Source: DATDEW01 sp046590205
Lineage (GTDB): Bacteria > Bacteroidota > Ignavibacteria > Palsa-1295
Direction: 5' to 3'
Length of the DNA: 38,838 bases
Assembly (NCBI GenBank): GCA_046590205.1
Contig: JBKJTT010000005.1
Location: forward strand, 1 to 38,838
Shown here piece after piece: positions 33,844 to 38,838 of this stretch (positions are counted from its first letter, which is position 1; every line of letters starts with the position of its first letter). A program made the translations under genes and the position numbers. The notes under the pieces are model-generated. The model had not been told where the DNA came from. It worked only from the letters and a program-made list of their open reading frames with translations, and ran no database searches.

Positions 33844-34215
33844 TTACTTCATAGAGTGAAGTCCGATTTTGTTTCCTTCAGTGTCTTCAAAGTGAGCCAT
33901 GAAACCGTTTTGCCCGATTGCGGTCTTTGGTAAAGTAATTTTACCTCCTGCATTTTCAACTCTTGATAGAACACCAGTCAAATCATCGCCACCATTGAGG
34001 TAAACCAGCGAACCTTTATTTGTCGGTTCGTAACCTTGACCTTCAATGATGCAACCTCCAATGCTACCGTTTTCCATGTCGGCAGGAAAGAAAGCGGACT
34101 TCATCCCCATTGCCTCCATTAGTTGCATTTCTGCACCTAGAATTGATTCGTAAAAGGTTTTTGCTTTGCTGAAATTTTTTACTGGGATTTCAAACCAGTT
34201 GATTGCGTTTGCCAT
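33844..34215 (-). CDS. VOC (glyoxalase/bleomycin-resistance fold) family protein
   Basis: 123 aa. The beta-alpha-beta3 pattern is visible: NWFEIPVKNFSKAKTFYESILG, GSLVYLNGGDDLTGVLSRVENAGGKI and the C-terminal MAHFEDTEGNKIGLHS, with a metal-binding Glu pattern. Typical of the small VOC proteins annotated as glyoxalase-like; the substrate is unknown. Third gene of an AT-rich operon transcribed away from the HxlR regulator, 27 bases after the SRPBCC gene. Confidence 0.88.
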   Translation of the reverse strand: MANAINWFEIPVKNFSKAKTFYESILGAEMQLMEAMGMKSAFFPADMENGSIGGCIIEGQGYEPTNKGSLVYLNGGDDLTGVLSRVENAGGKITLPKTAIGQNGFMAHFEDTEGNKIGLHSMK

Positions 34216-34242
34216 TTATGTTTGAATTGTTTAGTTTGTGAA

Positions 34243-34689
34243 TTAATTAATTTCTGCGTAAGATTTAAGTCCCCCGAAGAATTTCTTTATCCCGTCGTCA
34301 GTTTGTTTTCGTATCATCAAAGTGTCAAGCAACTTGCCAAGCAACCCGAACTTAACAGTGTATTCCATTACTTGTTTCACTTTTGTTTGATTGCCCACTT
34401 TTTCAAAACTGTAACTGTGTGTAAGTCCTTTGATAGGGAAAGAACAATCAGTGAGTTGATACGTCAGTGCTACGTTTGGTTTGCATACAGTTACTTTTTC
34501 TTCAAACCAGTTTTTCCCATCAAGCATGGATACCTTTCGTTTTGCATCAATGCCTGTTTTCTCTATTGATATTAAAGTTGACTTCTTTACAGTCGGGTCA
34601 TACTTCTCTAACATCTCAAGGTCTGCGAGAAGTTGCCATAGCTTATCTGTGCCTGCGTTGATTGTGATTTCGTTGCGAATAGTTGGCAT
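34243..34689 (-). CDS. SRPBCC (START-like) family protein 1
   Basis: 148 aa. Begins MPTIRNEITINAGTDKLWQLLADLEML, the opening strand and helix of the SRPBCC hydrophobic-ligand fold, then predicted strands (DAKRKVSMLDGKNWFEEKV) and a long C-terminal helix. Together with its neighbour it forms a tandem pair probably arising by duplication (RNEITINA versus RNEATINA). Starts 2 bases after the other SRPBCC stop. Confidence 0.83.
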   Translation of the reverse strand: MPTIRNEITINAGTDKLWQLLADLEMLEKYDPTVKKSTLISIEKTGIDAKRKVSMLDGKNWFEEKVTVCKPNVALTYQLTDCSFPIKGLTHSYSFEKVGNQTKVKQVMEYTVKFGLLGKLLDTLMIRKQTDDGIKKFFGGLKSYAEIN

Positions 34690-34691
34690 AT

Positions 34692-35153
34692 CTATTTGTT
34701 TTCTGCTATTAATTTAATGTTTGAAAGAATTTGTTGTTGAATTTCGCCCATTTTTCTTTTTATCATCAAAGCATTCATAATTCTCACCAGCAAGTTGGCA
34801 GGATCGTAATATGATTCATTGATAATTTTTGTTTTATTGTCGTCAATTTTTTCAAGATAGAAACAAAATCTTGGCTCAATGAGCATCTTGCCCATTCCCA
34901 TTGAATCATTTTCAATAACCCAAACTGTTTTCTGTTCGAAAATGAGATCAACCAACTTTTCTGTCATCGTTCCTCTCTTACCTCTATTTTCCATTTCACA
35001 AGTTCTGGTTTCGCCTTGTCTATCCATTCGTCCTGAAGCTGTTATGACGCCTGGATTAATTTTGTCGAGCAATTTAATATCGGTTATTATTGCCCAAACG
35101 CTGCTTATTGGGGCATTGATCGTAGCCTCGTTTCTTGCTTGTAGTTTGCTCAT
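34692..35153 (-). CDS. SRPBCC (START-like) family protein 2
   Basis: 153 aa from ATG at 35153 (MSKLQARNEATINAPISSVWAII); the longer frame uses a TTG upstream. Same fold as the next gene, with strands ETRTCEMENRGKR and TKIINESYYDPA and a C-terminal helix. First gene of the minus-strand operon and divergent from the hxlR-type regulator, 95 bases away. Such proteins bind lipids, polyketides or aromatic compounds; the ligand is unknown. Confidence 0.83.
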   Translation of the reverse strand: MSKLQARNEATINAPISSVWAIITDIKLLDKINPGVITASGRMDRQGETRTCEMENRGKRGTMTEKLVDLIFEQKTVWVIENDSMGMGKMLIEPRFCFYLEKIDDNKTKIINESYYDPANLLVRIMNALMIKRKMGEIQQQILSNIKLIAENK

Positions 35154-35196
35154 TGTATTTTTTCTATTCAATTGTTGTTAGAATAACTATCGTGTA

Positions 35197-35244
35197 CAAA
35201 TATAACACAATCCACTTGTAATTTCCAAGTATTCCGTATTTTTG
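35197..35244. promoter_or_regulatory. Divergent promoters and candidate HxlR operator
   Basis: Plus direction: TTG at 35216-35218, 18 bases, then TATTTTTG at 35237-35244; transcription would begin at about the hxlR ATG (35249). Minus direction: TATATTTG at 35204-35197 with TTG at 35228-35226. A palindrome ACTTG-N7-CAAGT at 35214-35230 sits over both -33 regions, the natural place for an HxlR-type repressor or activator to bind. Inference from motifs. Confidence 0.4.
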
Positions 35245-35248
35245 TAAC

Positions 35249-35665
35249 ATGAAGAAAATAGAAATTCCCTATAGAACTGACTGCCCCATTAGCAAAACTC
35301 TTGATATTCTAGGAGATAAATGGTCATTACTGATAGTAAGGGATATGATGTTTAAGGGCAAAAACACCTATGGTGATTTTATGAATGCTGGCGAAGGAAT
35401 TACAACAAGTGTTCTTGCTGATAAACTTGCCCTTTTGATAAGTGGCGGCATCATTTCAAAGCAAGTTCATCCTCAAAGCAAAGCGAAGATTCTATACTCA
35501 CTTACTGAAAAAGGGATTGATTTGGTGCCTGTTTTGGTCGAAGTTATTAGTTGGAGTGAAAAATATCACAACGTGCACCCACAGGCAAAAGCATTTGCTA
35601 TTCAAGTTAAAAAAGACAGGCAAGGTGTCATAAGAAGGTTAAGGAATAGTTTGAAGAAAAAGTAG
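35249..35665 (+). CDS. HxlR-family winged-helix transcriptional regulator
   Basis: 138 aa. CPISKTLDILGDKWSLLIVRDMMF is the conserved HxlR opening with its Cys (residue 12 region); the winged helix follows (GITTSVLADKLALLISGGIISKQ) with YSLTEKGIDLVPVL and a C-terminal helix. HxlR proteins act as dimers and often respond to quinones or aldehydes. Divergent from and probably controlling the SRPBCC-SRPBCC-VOC operon. More AT-rich than surrounding host genes, in line with acquisition from another FCB bacterium. Confidence 0.92.
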   Translation: MKKIEIPYRTDCPISKTLDILGDKWSLLIVRDMMFKGKNTYGDFMNAGEGITTSVLADKLALLISGGIISKQVHPQSKAKILYSLTEKGIDLVPVLVEVISWSEKYHNVHPQAKAFAIQVKKDRQGVIRRLRNSLKKK

Positions 35666-35705
35666 TATTTATCTCCTTTGAAGTGTGATCTATACGTTTT
35701 TTTGC

Positions 35706-36110
35706 TTAATCCTCGATCGCCTCTATGTCTTGTTCATTCAATCGCACAAGGCTAGACTTCATTGCCCGGAGTTGCTCTGGTGTGTGCCCTTGCCAGTTGG
35801 TTACTTCGCCTACAACTTTTAGTGTGTGCTTGGTGCGGTATGACTTGGTTGGGTTGCCGGGGAATTTCTTATCAGTGAGGTTGGGGTCGTCTTCGTAATG
35901 ACCAGTCGGCTCGACGATATAAATCCTGCCGCGCCCCTCGCCAAGTCCAAGCTCCGCTCCCCACGTAGCAGCATCGAGCGTTGCAGAAAAATAGACATAC
36001 TTCGCCTGCCTGCCCGAGCCAAAGTTCGAGCTAAACCCCGCTTCGAGATGTTCGCCAAGCGTCAACTCGGCTTTCGTGCCGTGGTAGAATATCACTTCCG
36101 TATCACTCAT
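35706..36110 (-). CDS. arr: Rifampin ADP-ribosyltransferase (Arr)
   Basis: 134 aa, normal length for Arr (about 135-142). FYHGTKAELTLGEHLEAG, GSGRQAKYVYFSATLDAATWGAELG, GEGRGRIYIVEPTG and EDDPNLTDKKFPGNPTKSYRT are the Arr signature. H10, Y40 and D75 match H19, Y49 and D84 of the M. smegmatis enzyme, the residues used for NAD binding and catalysis. It inactivates rifamycins by adding ADP-ribose to the ansa-chain hydroxyl. Its start overlaps the YdeI-like stop (ATGA). A decayed second tail lies at 33597-33682. Natural substrates other than rifampin are possible. Confidence 0.94.
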   Translation of the reverse strand: MSDTEVIFYHGTKAELTLGEHLEAGFSSNFGSGRQAKYVYFSATLDAATWGAELGLGEGRGRIYIVEPTGHYEDDPNLTDKKFPGNPTKSYRTKHTLKVVGEVTNWQGHTPEQLRAMKSSLVRLNEQDIEAIED

Positions 36111-36691
36111 ACGTCATCAACTCCTTTTCCTTTCAGTATAGCCGGTGTGTATTTCTCTATCCGCGCCTCGCGGGTTTTGGCTTGTTTGGCAGATGAGAAA
36201 TAGAGGAGGTATCCGCGCTGACGGCCCGGGGTGAGCCCGTAGAATGCCTTCTTCAGCCGCGGCATCTCGCGTAGCTTGCGCTCGAACTCTTCGGACATCT
36301 TGAACTCCGAGGTCTTCTTCAGCTCAACTTTCTTTCCCGCTTTCTCAACTGCGACAGCATCCTTGATGTAACCTTTCAGCGCAGTGCGGAGCTTGGTAAT
36401 CTCTTTTACTGATGTAAAGCGTATCTGTCGCGTCGCCTGTACGTTCTCGCTCTGTTGGATGAGTATTTCCTTCGGGTCTTTTAAGAGCGCGCCATTAAAG
36501 AAGAGCAGGGCGCAGTACTCTTTGAATCCGTGAATGAGCACGACGTTCTTTCCGTCGAGCGAGTAACAAGGGTTGCCCCATTTGAAGTCTTCGTCAAGAC
36601 CGGATGCAAGAGCTACCTCGCGCATAAGCGAGAACTCGCTCTTCCACCGTTTCTCCCGCGCAATGTATGCGTCAACTTTCGGATTGTTCAT
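36107..36691 (-). CDS. YdeI/OmpD-associated (DUF1801-domain) family protein
   Basis: 194 aa from ATG at 36691 (MNNPKVDAYI); a TTG lies four codons upstream. The DUF1801 core is visible (CYSLDGKNVVLIHGFKEYCALLFFNGALL), followed by a basic region and the C-terminal YdeI tail (LTPGRQRGYLLYFSSAKQAKTREARIEK). Members are cytosolic, of unproven function, some linked to iron or stress. Translationally coupled to arr (4-base overlap), so both are expressed together. Confidence 0.87.
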   Translation of the reverse strand: MNNPKVDAYIAREKRWKSEFSLMREVALASGLDEDFKWGNPCYSLDGKNVVLIHGFKEYCALLFFNGALLKDPKEILIQQSENVQATRQIRFTSVKEITKLRTALKGYIKDAVAVEKAGKKVELKKTSEFKMSEEFERKLREMPRLKKAFYGLTPGRQRGYLLYFSSAKQAKTREARIEKYTPAILKGKGVDDV

Positions 36692-36812
36692 GAAGTAATT
36701 CAACGAGTGAGGGAGCGGGTGGGTTCTGGGAGAGAAAGGTATGTAGCACCACTAATGGGATTTTTTAGTTTATAATAGTGTTCGGAAATCAGTATATGTA
36801 TTGATACAACCT

Positions 36813-37037
36813 ATGACCGATGACAAAACGATAGAAGCATTAGAGGATAAGTTTCCTTCATTATCAGGAAGCGCTTTTTCAGCTGCATACCGCGAAACCT
36901 TGAAATCAGGGCTAAGTGTGATGGTAGTAGTCGGCGATAAGATATATGAAGTGTTTCCCGATGGTCGCAGAGAAGAGAGAAAACAAATAACTCCACCGAC
37001 CCATGTCGAAATGGGTACAATGATAACACTGTCTTGA
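36813..37037 (+). CDS. Putative antitoxin upstream of zeta-like toxin
   Basis: 74 aa from ATG at 36813 (MTDDKTIEALEDK); the longer frame uses a TTG at 36801. It ends GDKIYEVFPDGRREERKQITPPTHVE, a pattern I associate with small genes placed before zeta-like kinases. The stop overlaps the toxin ATG by one base (TGATG). Its function as antitoxin is inferred from position, size and coupling. Confidence 0.7.
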   Translation: MTDDKTIEALEDKFPSLSGSAFSAAYRETLKSGLSVMVVVGDKIYEVFPDGRREERKQITPPTHVEMGTMITLS

Positions 37038-37774
37038 TGAGCGTCGCTCGTATGCGCATGTTTGCGGGTCCTAATGGGTCAGGAAAGAGCACACTAAAGA
37101 CCGTACTTCCACCAGAACTCTTGGGCGTGTATCTCAATCCTGACGACATAGAAAAGTCAATATCCTCAACTCATATTCTCGATCTCTCCACTTATAATAT
37201 TACAGTCGATACCTCGGAGGTTAGTGATTATTTTCGCAACTCTGTACTTTTCCGAAAAGGAGAGACCACTGCTCGTGCACTGCCTGTGCTCATTGGGAAT
37301 ATTATTGAATTCAACGATGACCATGAAGCGGAGTATCAAGCCGCGTCAGTCACAGAGTTTCTGCGTCAGCAGCTCGTTCGGAAAAAAGTATCATTTACCT
37401 TCGAGACAGTAATGTCTCATCCGAGCAAGATAGATTTTCTTCGGTATGCAAAGGCAGAAGGATTTCGTACGTATCTATATTATATAGCAACAAGTGACCC
37501 TATTATTAATATCAACCGTGTGAACAACAGGGTTCTGCTTGGTGGGCATGCAGTAACTGAAGACAAGATACGAACACGGTATGAACGTTCGCTTGGACTA
37601 CTGGCTGATGCGATACGCAATACTGACCGTGCATATATATTTGATAATTCTATTGAGTCGGTTAATGCAACCTCACCGACATGGATAGCCGAGATAACTG
37701 GTGGTAAAGAACTTATATTAAGGTCGGATAGCCAACCTGCTTGGTTCAAAGCCGCAGTACTCGAAAACTTCTAA
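37037..37774 (+). CDS. Zeta-toxin-like P-loop kinase
   Basis: 245 aa from ATG at 37037 (TTG at 37034 is an alternative). Walker A FAGPNGSGKST at residues 9-19. FETVMSHPSKIDFLR and IATSDPIININRV are typical of zeta-like proteins, with R-x-R near TRYERSLGLL for phosphate transfer. Zeta toxins phosphorylate UDP-N-acetylglucosamine and block wall synthesis. Some relatives are not toxic, so the label is by homology. Immediately followed by radA with 6 bases between. Confidence 0.85.
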   Translation: MSVARMRMFAGPNGSGKSTLKTVLPPELLGVYLNPDDIEKSISSTHILDLSTYNITVDTSEVSDYFRNSVLFRKGETTARALPVLIGNIIEFNDDHEAEYQAASVTEFLRQQLVRKKVSFTFETVMSHPSKIDFLRYAKAEGFRTYLYYIATSDPIININRVNNRVLLGGHAVTEDKIRTRYERSLGLLADAIRNTDRAYIFDNSIESVNATSPTWIAEITGGKELILRSDSQPAWFKAAVLENF

Positions 37775-37780
37775 ATACAT

Positions 37781-38838
37781 TTGGCAAAAACGAAATCACA
37801 GTATGTGTGCAGTTCATGCGGGTATCAATCGCCGCGGTGGGTAGGGAAATGCCCCGAGTGCAATGAGTGGAATACATTCATTGAGGAAGTCGCTGCCACC
37901 GAGCAAAAAAGCCGCGGGGCGGGGATAAAAGCATTTGGCATAGAGCAATCGGCTACCCGTCCGCTGAAGCTCAAAGAAATTACGCATACCGACGAAGACC
38001 GCATCCCGACTGGCATAGATGAACTCGATCGAGTTTTGGGCGGCGGCATCATGCGCGGCTCGATGGTACTTGTCGGCGGTGACCCGGGCATCGGGAAGTC
38101 AACGCTGCTCTTGCAGATGGCGCGAAACATGCTGACCTCCAAGACGCTTTATGTATCGGGCGAGGAAAGTCCGCGGCAGCTGAAATCACGAGCCGAGCGC
38201 ATCGGGATGAAGAACGAAGACATAAGCTTTTTTGCCGAGACGGACATCGAGCGAATCATCGAACAATCTGATACCGATAGACCTGATGTGCTTATCATAG
38301 ATTCGATACAGACGATGTACCGCCCGTCAATGGAATCTATCCCGGGCAGTGTCAGCCAAGTCCGCGAATGCGCTTCGCTTCTTCTGCAATTTGCAAAGAC
38401 GCGCAACATCCCTGTCTTTATCGTCGGTCACGTTACCAAAGAGGGCTCGATAGCTGGACCAAAAGTACTTGAACATATCGTAGATGCAGTTCTGCAATTT
38501 GAAGGCGAACGGACTCATGCTTATCGCATACTGCGAGCGATGAAGAACCGCTACGGCTCGACAAATGAGATCGGTGTATTCTCGATGACTTCCGGCGGCT
38601 TGCAGGAAGTGCCGAACCCTTCGGAAGTATTCCTATCCGAACGCCAATACGGCGCAAGTGGCTCTGTAGTCTGTTGTGTACTTGAAGGAACACGACCCGT
38701 TCTGCTCGAAGTGCAAGCACTCGTCTCGCCGACACATTATAACTCGCCGCAGAGAACGGTAACGGGCTATGATTATCGCCGAGTTGCAATGCTGCTTGCA
38801 GTCATCGAGAAGAAGCTCGGTGTACGTCTCTCGCAGCA
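37781..38838 (+). CDS. radA: DNA repair protein RadA (partial, C-terminus beyond window)
   Basis: The frame opens with TTG at 37781 and runs to the window end (352 codons). N-terminal zinc finger C10, C13, C24, C27 (VCSSCG and GKCPEC), RecA-like ATPase with Walker A GGDPGIGKST, Walker B LIIDSIQT, and the RadA-specific motif KNRYGSTNEIGVF, where most homologues have KNRFG. RadA processes recombination intermediates and drives branch migration. The Lon-like C-terminal domain begins at the end (SPTHYNSPQRTVTG). Confidence 0.95.
   Translation, partial: MAKTKSQYVCSSCGYQSPRWVGKCPECNEWNTFIEEVAATEQKSRGAGIKAFGIEQSATRPLKLKEITHTDEDRIPTGIDELDRVLGGGIMRGSMVLVGGDPGIGKSTLLLQMARNMLTSKTLYVSGEESPRQLKSRAERIGMKNEDISFFAETDIERIIEQSDTDRPDVLIIDSIQTMYRPSMESIPGSVSQVRECASLLLQFAKTRNIPVFIVGHVTKEGSIAGPKVLEHIVDAVLQFEGERTHAYRILRAMKNRYGSTNEIGVFSMTSGGLQEVPNPSEVFLSERQYGASGSVVCCVLEGTRPVLLEVQALVSPTHYNSPQRTVTGYDYRRVAMLLAVIEKKLGVRLSQ

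Noticed and set aside
33672..33854. A 60-aa plus-strand ORF
   Set aside because: It runs through the arr remnant and a hairpin, has no family features and no ribosome binding site.
1..38838. tRNA, rRNA or riboswitch genes
   Set aside because: No cloverleaf with a GGTTCGAAT-type T-loop, no rRNA sequence and no known riboswitch core was recognised by eye; a covariance-model search would be decisive.

Overview
The window comes from a bacterium of the FCB group (Bacteroidota/Chlorobiota side). Ignavibacteria- or Kapabacteria-like lineages are the most likely source, but this is an inference from gene content with no marker phylogeny. The signs are a von Willebrand protein with a type IX-like C-terminal sorting tail, large Chlorobi/Ignavibacteria-type surface proteins, futalosine-route menaquinone genes, several Bacteroidota-style promoter motifs (TAnnTTTG), and a mix of dense housekeeping operons with AT-rich acquired cassettes. 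No tRNA or rRNA gene was seen.

Layout. 1-5.7 kb, minus strand: a very large surface protein (cut by the window start), RsmI-type rRNA methyltransferase, an AI-2E/PerM-family transporter and an RlpA-like protein. 5.8-12.2 kb, accessory: a palindromic intergenic repeat, a possibly RecA-fold protein with an acidic tail, a 147-aa beta-rich protein, a fused restriction/methylation enzyme, a YefM/YoeB-type toxin-antitoxin pair, a VapBC pair whose toxin has an in-frame stop, and a lipoprotein. 12.3-18.8 kb: an MqnE-MqnA fusion followed by MqnC, a group of small genes (membrane proteins, DHFR-like, DUF2200), an HNH nuclease, and MqnD on the other strand. 18.9-24.5 kb, minus strand: threonine dehydrogenase, then a compact run of RecJ, family-9 glycosyltransferase, DUF3108 protein and serine esterase. 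24.6-32.3 kb: a tripeptidyl-peptidase-II-like subtilase, a von Willebrand/T9SS secreted protein and GyrA. 32.7-38.8 kb: a small outer-membrane protein, an acquired HxlR/SRPBCC/SRPBCC/VOC cassette, rifampin ADP-ribosyltransferase (Arr) with a YdeI-like partner, a zeta-like toxin with its putative antitoxin, and RadA (cut by the window end).

How genes work together. MqnE and MqnA (one polypeptide), MqnC and MqnD cover most of the aminofutalosine route to menaquinone; only the nucleosidase step (MqnB/MTAN) is absent here. The RM enzyme, HNH nuclease and three toxin-antitoxin-type loci form scattered defence or addiction functions.

The most unusual pattern is seen twice. A cassette is flanked on one side by an intact gene 3' end and on the other by a decayed second copy of that same 3' end: the methyltransferase tail around the 147-aa gene, and the arr tail around the HxlR cassette. 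Other points of note are the nonsense codon in vapC, a single 32-nt type I-C-like CRISPR repeat with no array or cas gene, palindromic repeats whose inner halves are flipped between copies, and a secreted VWA protein with no conventional start codon for its signal peptide.
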